In this document: positions 53,386 through 62,763 of the stretch, piece after piece | Layout: every line of letters begins with the position of its first letter | Position numbering within the stretch: the stretch's first letter is position 1 | From: Blepharisma stoltei | Lineage: Eukaryota > Ciliophora > Heterotrichea > Heterotrichida > Blepharismidae | Direction of reading: 5' to 3' | NCBI GenBank assembly: GCA_914767885.1 | Contig: CAJZBQ010000060.1 | Location: 620,001-684,000, forward strand | Length of the DNA: 64,000 bases | Program-made: the position numbers and the translations under genes | Notes under the pieces: model-generated | Database searches by the model: none | Told to the model about the DNA's origin: nothing | Seen by the model: only the letters and a program-made list of their open reading frames with translations

Positions 53386-53775
53386 TCAAGTTATAGAATT
53401 AATTAGCTGAATTAATTGATCATGAGATTTTGATAAGTGCTTTCTTAGATGATAGATTGAAGAGTATTGCTTGTTGCAGTCCATTATTGGGCAAGCAAAT
53501 TTCTTAAGGTCATGAATCATTTTATGATGATAAGACCTTGCGCTTGACGAAGAAAAAGCTTTATTGCATCCTTTTTCGCACTTATACGGCTTTTGTAAAG
53601 TATGCTTACTATTGCAATGCCTTTCTAATTGCTCTTTAGTAGCAAACATTTTTCCACACCCACATGAAAATGGTCTATATCCTTGATGAACTACCTTAAT
53701 ATGTCTTTCTAGCGAGTAACGATGCTTGAAATTTTTACAGCAGCAGTTACATTGAAAAATTTCAATATATTCCAT
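53386..53775 (-). CDS. C2H2 zinc-finger protein
   Basis: 129 aa with four C2H2-type fingers: FQCNCCCKNFKHRYSLERHI..H, FSCGCGKMFATKEQLERHC..H, YKCEKGCNKAFSSSSARSYH..H, FACPIMDCNKQYSSIYHLRK..H. Spacing CxxxxC in fingers 3-4 and the TFIIIA-like style suggest nucleic-acid binding. No intron or insert. Nothing else tells its target. Confidence 0.85.
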   Translation of the reverse strand: MEYIEIFQCNCCCKNFKHRYSLERHIKVVHQGYRPFSCGCGKMFATKEQLERHCNSKHTLQKPYKCEKGCNKAFSSSSARSYHHKMIHDLKKFACPIMDCNKQYSSIYHLRKHLSKSHDQLIQLINSIT

Positions 53776-54091
53776 CTTGAGAAAGATAATTAATTTCTGG
53801 TTTCATACTTAAAATGCATCAGTAGTTAATTGAAGATTTTACCTATTAAAAAAATTGAAGATTTTATTACGATCTTCATCCATTTTTAAACCCTATATAT
53901 AGGCTATTTTCAATTAAATTCATTTATGCTTCAAAAATTCTAATCAATGCCTTAGAGAAGCTGTTTCGGTTGATCAAAATAAATCATCAATTTTAATTTA
54001 TTTGTGTTTGTAAAGAAAGCTAAGCTATAATTGCTTAACATTTGATATAAAATAAATGCTATTATGTGCTTGATTATTTGACAAAAATATA
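53776..54091. other. Intergenic, nothing recognised
   Basis: About 315 AT-rich bases; presumably the promoter of the zinc-finger gene and 3' end of SF3B6. Confidence 0.5.
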
Positions 54092-54451
54092 TTAGCTTAG
54101 CTTTTTCTTAAGATTTTCGATCTCTTGTTTTGCTTTCCTGATTTCAATTCTTTTTAAAAGTCTGTCTTTATCAAAATACCGCACAGCAAGATATTTTCCT
54201 GCTACTTGCATCCCTTTCAAGTGGTCCATTGCATTTTTAGCATCAAAAATATCTTCATAGACGATGAAGGCTGACCCTTTTGTATCCCCAGCAATTCCTT
54301 TCCTAATTTGTCTGATAGCGCCGTATTTTCCAAAAATTTCATATAGCTGCTCTGCAGTGATTTTTGTAGGTAAATTTTTTACATAAAGTATCCTATTAAC
54401 TTCTTTTGGAAGTCTCATCTGTTCGCTAAGGTCCATTTTGCGTTCGTTCAT
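54092..54451 (-). CDS. SF3B6: Splicing factor SF3B6 (p14)
   Basis: 119 aa, one RRM. RNP2 ILYVKNLP and RNP1-like KGSAFIVYED, preceded by RLPKEVNR and followed by GKYLAVRYFDKDRLLKRIEI. This is the p14 subunit of the U2 snRNP SF3b complex that contacts the branch-point adenosine and SF3B1. Of interest in a species whose introns are 15-16 nt and leave little room for a branch site. Tandem with the kinesin gene, 33 bp apart. Confidence 0.9.
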   Translation of the reverse strand: MNERKMDLSEQMRLPKEVNRILYVKNLPTKITAEQLYEIFGKYGAIRQIRKGIAGDTKGSAFIVYEDIFDAKNAMDHLKGMQVAGKYLAVRYFDKDRLLKRIEIRKAKQEIENLKKKLS

Positions 54452-54484
54452 TATGTAAATTATTTACATTTATTAAAATAAATT

Positions 54485-57400
54485 TAAGGCAAAGGCACAT
54501 CGCAATTTTTAAGTCAAGCGTCTAATTCGTCCTCATCACCATTTACTATTGCTAATTCTTTTTCTAGCTGTGATAAAAAGTCATCGTTTGGAATTACACT
54601 AGGGAGCTTTTTCTCTTCTTTTTTTATCACTTTAGGTGACTTAGACTGTATAGGTCTAGTCTGCTTTTGCTGTGTAATGGATCTTGTCCTTTCAGGCGTT
54701 TTGCTCATACCTTTGACTGGCTCATTTTCTTTTTGTGAAATCCCTTTTGGAAACGGAGAAATAATGGTGATGCTGAAAAAATTGGGTTTAGGCGCACTCC
54801 TATAAGCAGGAGGACCATCTTGATGAAGCAGAAAGCAGGATCTCTTTCCTTTTTTAAAGTAGGCTAATCTATCAGGACATTCTACAGAGGGTGGCACTAA
54901 CCTAGGGATCTGATCCTTCGGGTTAGGTAAGTGTCACCAGAAAATTCAAGAGGGTGGAATTTTTGTTTGGCTCATTTTCACTCTGTTGTATAAACACTCA
55001 GCGTTTGGCTCCTTTCTGAATTCAAGCTATTCTGTCGCGGGGGGCTGCTTATCGCTGTTTAATCTTAATCTTAGCATATCTTTTGGCACGGGCGATTTTC
55101 CTAAATCATCTTCGTACACTTTGAAATTGGGAGATTTTGACCTTATATCACTTTTTGAATAATTTTCATGCTCCTGTTGCTTTGAGATTGAATTTCTGAC
55201 TCCTTCTTCGCTTGCTTTTAAGATTGGCGATTTGGAGCGTGAATCAATTTTTATGCTAATTTCATTTTCCTTCTGGTTTGATTTTTTTATTGAGTTTCTT
55301 GGCAGATCATCATCATTTAGCTTCAATATAGGAGATTTTGACCGCGGCTCTATTTTTGGGTTTACTGCTCTTTTTTTCTGAGTAATTCTATTTGACGAAG
55401 GAGAAGGAGAAACTGTTTTTAAGGATTCTTCTTTACTTCCCCCTCTGTAAGCGAACAAAACCATTCGAAAAATCCCTATTTTTTGCCCAAAAACCCACGA
55501 ATAAATTTTTTTAATAGAAAAGTTTTATGGAAAAAAATTTTTATATATTAGTGATAATTATTATAATGAAATCTTAAGCTAATTCTGTTTAATTTTAAAC
55601 AAATTGCGTTTTTAAAATATAAATTTTACAAATTAAATTAATATCCACTTTCCAATTATTGCGAAGCGGGATTTTTTAAAAATCTCGAAACAATTTTTTC
55701 TATAAAATTTATATAGTCAGTGTCGCTAACTATATATAAATTTTTTAAAAAAATTAACTCCATGATCGAATAAGATTATTTTGGGGAGAGCTAGTAATCT
55801 GCTTTTGATGATTTTTAATGCGGCTTATACTAACTGATTGAGACCTGATTGGCGTTTCTTGCTCTTGCTGTTTTATTGTTAATTCAGGTTTAGTTTTCTC
55901 AGTTTTAGGAGAAGACGCTTTAATGGGTACTTCGAAATTTATTGGATTTTCAATCTGGATTTCTGCTTTTGGAGAAAATTCTATTGGTGGATGCTCAAAT
56001 CCTTTTAAAAATTTAAAATCACTCTCAAGCTTTGGCGAAATTGGCTTAACAGGGATTTCTTCTTGTATGGTTGATTGTTGTGTAGTGAACTGAGCTGCCA
56101 TGCTTTCAGTCCTTGCAGGCTCATTTCTATTTTCTTTTTTGGCTTTCATAAGCTCTTTTACGCTTAATTTAATTTGTGGTCTCTGAGGAGGTTCCTGACT
56201 GACTATTTCTGGAAATTTAATAACTGCAGGAGGCTCTTCATAACTAATAACAGGCTCTTGAGTCTCCATCATCGGCTTTAATGCTTCATTAGCTTCTTTA
56301 TTAAAGCTCTCTACTATTTCTTTATTATGCTTGTAAATTAAATAGTTAAACTGACCAGAAGCAGGCAACTTTAAGCGATTTGCCTAAAAAGCCAGTCTCT
56401 ATAGACCTCAGAGTTCGGATGAGAAAAATGAAAGGCTGCCATTTTGATTTTTGTCGATCTGAAAGACCTGTCCAAGGGATTAGCTTCCTAGGTAGACCAC
56501 AGTCTGTAGAGTGCCCCATATGGTCTCTACAAGAGGATCATGTGGGCATGCAAAACCCGTCGAGCCGGTCTGGCAGAAAAACCTTAGTGGGATAAAAAAT
56601 CTTCTCTCTTCAGCAAGGGTTCCTAAGACCTGAAGGCCTACTTCAAAAAGATACTTCGGCACTATTTTCAGCTTCATGAGTATGGATCCTACCTACTCCA
56701 TAGAATTTCGCTTCAGAGTCCACTTTCCCTCAACCTCACCATTTTATATCTCTATGCTTATAAGGAATTCCTCTTATCGCAGACTTCATAAACTGCGCAT
56801 CTATTGCAACTCTTCCAAGCACATTTAAATTCTCAACCAATTTTTTCGCAAAAAACTGAACTTTATTCACAATCTGTGTCGATGAAAACTGGTCAAGCTT
56901 CACAAAAATATCTCCCATATAAGATTCATCACTAGAAAAATCATAATTAGAAATCGGATACGGAAACTGCTCTTCAGCTATTTCTCTATCACTTTTAGGT
57001 ATAGAATTTCTTGTTTTATGCATTTCTTGTGTTAATTTTATTGAAGTCTGTGTCAATTTTGACAATAATCTCAATAAATAATAAATCACTTCTGAATTAC
57101 TGTGGCTAAAAATAGGCATATTCTGCTGCTCCAGTTCTTTTATCCTATATATTAAGACTTCTTCTTTTTTTCGTAATTCTTCTAATTCTTCAAGCAAGCC
57201 ACTAGGTATTTTCAGCTGAGGCTCAGGGTTTTCAGATTCTTCATCATAAAGTGAAATTACGCCTTCCATGATGGCGAAGGCGCAGTCCGACAGAAAAACA
57301 GGAAGTTCCGAATTCGGGGTCACTTAACAAAATGGCGGCCCCGAAGGGCCACGGGGTCGGATGGAGGTGTGGTTTCCAGGGTGGGAGCAGGTTTGGGCTA

Positions 57401-58744
57401 ACTGGACCTCTCCTCGACCACAGACGAAAGACCGACGGCGCAATACCAAGCAGGTACTTCTGGAGGAGCATTATGTTGCTTGTAAAATGGCAGAGGTAGT
57501 TCCAGAAGGAGGCAACGGACGGCTCCCTCATACCCTGAGCACTACCAGAGGTTAAGAGAGTCCTTTGCTGAAGTTTTTTGGTCCAAGCAGGTTCGGGTGA
57601 GTCTCCCCGAAAGATGTCGACGTCACCATTTTTGATGACGTCATCAGAAAAGGGCGTTAGCTGGGATTAGTGCTTAACGCCACTGAAGCGCGAAGCTAAT
57701 CCGTGTAAGGGTAGGGGCTGGAATAATCCCCTGGGACTCCCTATAATATTATCTCTCTCTCTCATCATAAAGTACAGGAAAACTAACCACTTCTTTGCAT
57801 CGGGATGCAAATTGTAAAGTTGATATAGTTTCGCTGCCTGAAGCATAGCTTGGACCTACTGTTGCAATCATGACAACTTTTCCACGCAATGAAGGCTGCA
57901 AAAGTCTTGTTAATTTTGAGTCACGGAATGGGATATGCCCAGAGGTTTCAGAAGCTAAAGCACATATAACTTTTCCTAAAGCACTTAAAGAGCCATTAAT
58001 GAACTTTGCTTCATCTAAACGTTGGCCTGAAGAGCTGGTTCCTCTTACTCGTTCACTGCCAGCGAGGTCAATTAATGTTAATTTTGAGTAAATTGTTTTT
58101 TCATTTATAGTCGATTCAATATCTAATGTAAGCACTATATGTGATCTTGATGAGGTCTGATTTGCATTGGTTGAGCCCATAATTCTATTACACAGCCCTG
58201 CATTAATCAAATTTGCTGCCTGAGAAAAATCGTCAACAGGCACCTGTGTCAAATCTTTAACGAAAATTCCAGAATTGGCATCTTCTCTAAGTAATAAAGT
58301 TTTTTTGGTCGGATTCAACAAATCATATATATTTTCCATATAAATCTGCAAAAAACTCAGAGTTACTGTGCCTTCTTTAACTCTTTCAAAAATATGTTTA
58401 ATAGCTGCAGGCACAATTCCTTCAGATTTTGTTGTCACTTTTTTCAAAAGTCCCATTGTATGGGTTTTTCCTGTTCCTGTTTGTCCATATACAAATAAAG
58501 TACCATGATATCCTTCTAAAACACTATCAACTAGGTCTCTTGCTGTAGAATCATATACTTCTTCCTCAGTTGAATTTTCTTCTAAAACTGAGTCAAAATG
58601 GAAAGGGCGGATTGTATCTCGAGGAAAATAAAGTTTGAGGGTTTGGGGATCACTGATTTCTACACATTTTCGGAAATCTTTGGATTTAGTTTCTTCTTGA
58701 CTGGCTGGGCGAACTCTTATATGAACTTTTACTTGTTCTTCCAT
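54485..58744 (-). CDS. Kinesin motor protein with long phospho-site-rich tail
   Basis: N-terminal motor: VKVHIRVRPASQEE, FHFDSVL, P-loop YGQTGTGKTHTMG, switch I NQTSSRSHI, switch II LIDLAGSERV, INGSLSALGKVI, HIPFRDSKLTRLLQ. Then a coiled coil (LLEELEELRKKEEVLIYRIK). Inserts at 57253-57761 and about 56392-56745, then a Pro/Glu/Ser-rich tail with repeated SRSKSPILK motifs, cut by a MITE at 55450-55757, ending WLKNCDVPLP. The coiled-coil/tail junction at the 56.4-kb insert is not clean: the direct join meets TAA and the tail frame is offset, so motor and tail could be two genes. Another stop lies near 55025. Confidence 0.72.
54890..54938. repeat. Short palindrome in kinesin tail region
   Basis: GGTGGCACTAACC...GGTTAGGTAAGTGTCACC with GATC centre. 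Lies between two tail segments where a stop (near 55025) suggests another insert. Confidence 0.5.
55450..55757 (+). mobile_element. MITE family B lacking its hairpin end
   Basis: About 308 bp. Left terminus CTTCCCCCTCTGTAAGCGAAC and family B core are intact (TATTAGTGATAATTATTATA), but the right side stops at AAATTAA with no hairpin. The host frame rejoins as RSWS-KEESLK. Confidence 0.7.
56392..56745 (+). mobile_element. Retroelement (family 2-like 3' end) in kinesin gene
   Basis: About 350 bp of GC-richer sequence with 3' end CCTCACCATTTTAT. A weak duplication TCTCTAT(A/G) flanks it. Borders approximate; frame restoration fails in the simplest join. Confidence 0.55.
57253..57761 (+). mobile_element. 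Retroelement family 3 in kinesin gene
   Basis: 509 bp, 12-bp duplication TCATCATAAAGT (57241-57252, 57762-57773). Shares GAGTCTCCCCGAAAGATGTC...CAGAAAAGGGCG with the 23522 copy; ends in a TCTC-type tail. Removal gives FPVLYDEESENPE in frame. Confidence 0.85.
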
Positions 58745-58798
58745 TTAACTGAAATAATGATTAATTAAATTAACACAAATAATTTGTGGGAATGCTGT

Positions 58799-59995
58799 CT
58801 ATTTATATCGCTGAGGCACTTCGTAAAGCATTTTGGAGTTCACGATATTATTTTGTAAGTCTCTATCAAAGTCTTTATATTGGACTAAAGTATTAAACTG
58901 CTTTTTCATGGCTTTTCTGAATTTTCTGCTGTTTTTTGACATGTGCTCATAGACGAAATTTCTTTCATTTTCAAATAATTTTTCTTCAAATTTTCTTTGT
59001 AATGTATATTTATAATATGTAAAAATTTCAGATGCAATATGGTCAAGCTCCATTTCGCTTACTTCCCCACTCTGTGAGTGAACAAAATCATTAGAAAAAT
59101 TTTTTTTTGCCAAAAACCCACCTTTCGTAAAAATCAAAAATTTTTTTTATGAAAAAAAAATTGATATATAAGTGATAATTAGTATCATGACATCTCGTTT
59201 AATTTTAAACAAATTGCGTTTTAAAATAAATTTTACAAATTAAATTAATATTTGCTTTCCAATTTTTGCGAATTTGATTCTTTAAATTTCGAAAGAAAAA
59301 ATTTTCTATAAAATTTATAAATAAATTTTTTCTAAAAACAAAATTAACCCCCTTCGTGATCGAACAAAATTTTTTTGTTCGCTCAAGGAAGGGCGGATTA
59401 GGTAGTTTAGCTCAATATCTTTGTATTTTTTTACTGCTTCAATTAAGGGCCGATTATATTTTAATAGAGCATCTTCATTTCTCTGATCACTTTTTCAATA
59501 ATCAGGAGTTTTTTCAGTTTCTTCAAATTCGTCTGAGTTAGGGGTATTTTTGTCCTGTCCTGCTTCTTCTCTTTCTTCTTCCTCTTCTTTTTCAATGATT
59601 TCTGCTTTTATTTCTTCATGATTTATAATGCCAATAGAACTTTTTTCTTCTTCAATGTAGTTCGAATTAGAAAAATTCGACCTTATAGATTCTGGATTCA
59701 TGTGGACTCTTGAATATTCACTTGATATATAGGCATATTCCTAATATGGGCGAGGGATAGAGGCTAAAACTTCCTACTTGTTCCGGCCAACTCGGATCGG
59801 CTAAAATAAGTAGAAGGAGGCTCATTCGCCACTTACCATTTGGTTCGATCAGCCTGAGTTGGCCTGATCAATTGGGAAGTTTTGGCCTCTTTCCCTCACC
59901 CATATCGGGCTATCTTAGGGATATACCTATATCTGGATCTTGAGCTGGCTCAGGAGAAAACAAGCACGAGCATATGTTCTTAAGCGAAATCATTT
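58799..59995 (-). CDS. Acidic coiled-coil protein, possibly lipid-anchored
   Basis: From ATG 59995: MISLKNICSCLFSPEPAQDP; the early Cys residues could be palmitoylated. A foldback element (59730-59931) and a MITE B (59062-59397) are removed in frame (PDISSEYSRVH; ELNYLSEMELDHI). Middle: very acidic Glu stretch; end: basic helical RKFRKAMKKQFNTL and LYEVPQRYK. Trp by TGA (PDYW). No family recognised. About 220 aa. Confidence 0.6.
59062..59397 (+). mobile_element. MITE family B in acidic protein gene
   Basis: 336 bp, TTA at 59059-59061 and 59398-59400. Termini diverged (CTTCCCCACTCTGTGAGTG / CAAGGAAGGGCGGA). Confidence 0.82.
59730..59931. mobile_element. Foldback element in acidic protein gene
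   Basis: About 202 bp with TATA/ATAT borders; ends TATAGGCATATTCC / GGGATATACCTATA; long imperfect arms (GGGCGAGGGATAGAGGC.. vs ..GGCCTCTTTCCCTCACCC). Removal is frame-neutral. Confidence 0.75.
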
Positions 59996-60019
59996 TTATT
60001 ATAGGAATTACATAAAAAA

Positions 60020-61409
60020 TTAAAATAAGTCACATCTTATGCATTTTGGACTTTCTGCCATTATCTGGTTTTTAGATTTATCTTCAAGAAGTTTATTTTG
60101 GACTTGATGGAATGATTTTTTTACATTTTCTAGGTAATTGTCAGGGTCCATTTTGAGAATAATCTGTGGGCCTTCATCATAGTTTTCATCTTTTGTCTTT
60201 TGCTGGTCTTCTTCAGCCTCAGTCACCAATAAATCTTGATTTTTGTTTTCAAAAGGATTTATTGGTTTTTCATTTTTTGCATTTTAGATTAGATTAATGC
60301 TGAATATGTAAGGTCGCAACTTCCACGAGCGAAATTCTGCACAGGTTTATTAGGCAAAAAGAAGTCACGAGTTGCTGCCCATTGGATTAGACCACAAAAC
60401 TGGGGTTCTATGCTTAAGATCCTCGTTTTGATCACCAGATGCTACTGGGCAAGTCTTGGTTCCAAAAAACATGCCTGACATAATGGGCAACCATCACATC
60501 ATCGCTATTTTATGTATATTCATTTTTTGCGTTTAATTCTTTTTCTAACCTTTCAATTTCTTTTTCTTTTCTCATGCTAGAGTTAATTGTGCGATTCAAG
60601 TCTATAACAAGCATATCATTTTCCTCTGCAGCGTTTCTTTTTTGTTTAGCTAATTCTTCAATAACTTCTTGAATTTTAGATTTTTCTTCATAATTACTAA
60701 AAGAATTTCCTGAAAATTGTTCAGTTTTTCTTAATAGCTTAAGTTTTAAAGCTACTAATTCCTCTGATTTTTTCTTCATCTCAAACAGTTTGTTTCGGTT
60801 ATTTTCATAATTTTGTTTTTCTTTGTCTTTTTGATTTTCCAGCTCTTCTATGACCTTTAAGTCAGTTTTTTGCTTTTCTCTTGCATCTTTGAGCCTTATT
60901 TCTAATTCTTTTTTCTTTATTTTTAAATCTTCTTTAGTTGAGGTAGCTTTATTTCTTTTCTGTAATAGTAAATCTAATTGAAAATCATAATCGCTTTGAT
61001 TATTTTCAATCTCTTCTTCTAAGGTTTTTCTTTCTTTTGATAAGCATTCTCGGTTATCTATTTCTTTATTAATTCTTATTTTCAATTCAGCTATTTCCTG
61101 CCTGAATTTTCTATATTCACTATTAAAATCTGTGATTATAATTTTTTGACTGCAAATAATACACATTTTTTCTAGTTTTGAGGTTTCTGGATGTAAGGCT
61201 TGCTTAGAAATGCATTTTGCACAGATTCCCCGATAACAAAACATACAACAATTTTTTTGTGAATGTGAAATTCCAGGAATGTTTAAAGACATCTGACAAA
61301 CTGTGCATTGTGTGTCAATTTTTCATTGCTCACGGTCTGATGGGAGTTCAATTGGAAGGTCTTCATCAACGACTTCAGATGCAAAACTGCCTGTAAAGGA
61401 AGAATCCAT
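60020..61409 (-). CDS. Zinc-finger coiled-coil protein (FYVE-related)
   Basis: From ATG 61409 (MDSSFTGSFASEVVDEDLP). A Cys-rich N-terminal part: CTVCQMSL, CCMFCYRGICAKCIS and MCIICSQKI (four CxxC-type pairs), laid out like a degenerate FYVE/RING-type finger without RRHHCR. Then some 200 residues of coiled coil (LEIRLKDAREKQKTDL etc.), a retroelement (60281-60518, frame-neutral), and an acidic C-terminus with PKCIRCDLF. Resembles in layout the FYVE gene at 19430-20740. Confidence 0.65.
60281..60518 (-). mobile_element. Retroelement in zinc-finger coiled-coil gene
   Basis: 238 bp, 12-bp duplication TTCATTTTTTGC (60269-60280, 60519-60530). Tail ATTAATCTAATCTAAAAT at its 3' end (left side). Removal gives ELNAKNEKPINPF. 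Confidence 0.82.
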
Positions 61410-61809
61410 ATAATTAATTATTGAATTTTGTTATTTATTCGGCATGCTGGTGAACATTTTTCGCACAAATAAAATACTATTAAGTTCAAAAAATGAATAA
61501 TTATGCTATTCTATCTTAGGTAAAACACATCGTTTTTGAGGTAGCGAATTGGGTGAAAATATAAAACAAATTAAAATATAAAATAATTTGTAGGGATTTT
61601 CTAATGCAATTATGATGTAAAAACAATAATAACACTTTTAAAATCAGGACTCTAAAGAATTTATTCAATTATTTATTCTAAAATTCCATACATTATTGAT
61701 CTTTTCTTTTTACTGTCTCATATTCAAATCTTTAAATTTTCCATTTTTCCTTTTGAATGTTTTAGAATCTCCATTTTCATTTTATAGTCTCACATTTTAT
61801 TATTATAAT
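61410..61809. promoter_or_regulatory. Divergent intergenic region
   Basis: About 400 AT-rich bases between divergent ATGs; both promoters must lie here. No specific motif can be assigned. Confidence 0.4.
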
Positions 61810-62751
61810 ATGTTAGGCCATATCAGTAAAAGCATTGATAAAATCGTTGAAAAAACACCAAAACAAGCACTTTATGGCTTTGCCGCACTAGGCTCATTTT
61901 ATGTCCTGAGATCTGGCTTTCGAGTTTTGTCTTCTTTTTATAGACATGTAATTCGAAGACCTCTCGATTTTCCATCAAGATATGGCAAAGGCAGTTGGGC
62001 TCTCGTCACAGGTGGGGCAAATGGAATTGGTAAAGCCTGGTCCCAAGAGCTCGCAAAGCTAGGTTTTAACATTTTAATTATTGATTTTGACTGAGAAGCT
62101 GCCAATCAAGCTAAAGAAACGATTGAGCTTAACTATAAAGTTGTTGTCGAAATGCTCATATTAGATCTATCTGATCAAGATAACATTGCAAATGTCGGAA
62201 AATTCATAGAAGAAAACAACCTAGACATTTCCATACTCGTCAACAATGCTGGTGCTCACAAAATGGCTCCAGTTAAGGACATGCCAAATGAAGATATTAT
62301 GAAACTGATAAACACCAATGTCATAGCTATGACTCTATTGACAAGGCTGCTACTACCAAAATTATTAGAAAGAAAACAGAGGTCAGCAATAATCAACATG
62401 TCCTCAGTTTCTGCACATATAGGATTCCCTTATTCCACAGTTTATGCAGCTACTAAATCTTATATAAGGATTTTTTCAGCAAGCTTAAGAGAAGAAATTA
62501 AAGAAAAAATTGACGTTTTAGTTGTGTCGCCTGAAGGAGTCAGCACAAATATGACGAAAAAACCAGTAGGAGGGGATATTGTGAGGCCTGAAGACTGTGT
62601 AATAGGAGCTCTTAAAGAGCTTGGAAGAAGAATTGAAACTTTTGGAGCCCCAAGACATACGTGGAATGGATGGAAAAACAGCTTTTTTTCTGATGCTACA
62701 AGAAGTGAGAGGACTGAAAGATATTTACGGAAATATTTTATTAATAAGTAG
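61810..62751 (+). CDS. Short-chain dehydrogenase/reductase, 17beta-HSD12/KAR-like
   Basis: 313 aa. N-terminal membrane-like segment (ALYGFAALGSFYVLRSGFRV), Rossmann TGGANGIGKAW, NNAG, INMSSVSAH, catalytic YAATK in YSTVYAATKSYI, and VSPEGVSTNM. The layout (membrane anchor, then SDR) fits HSD17B12/very-long-chain 3-ketoacyl-CoA reductase type ER enzymes; the substrate is inferred. One TGA codes Trp (DFD-W-EAA). No intron. Ends 12 bp from the convergent FHA gene. Confidence 0.82.
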
Positions 62752-62763
62752 TCGTTGGGTCTA

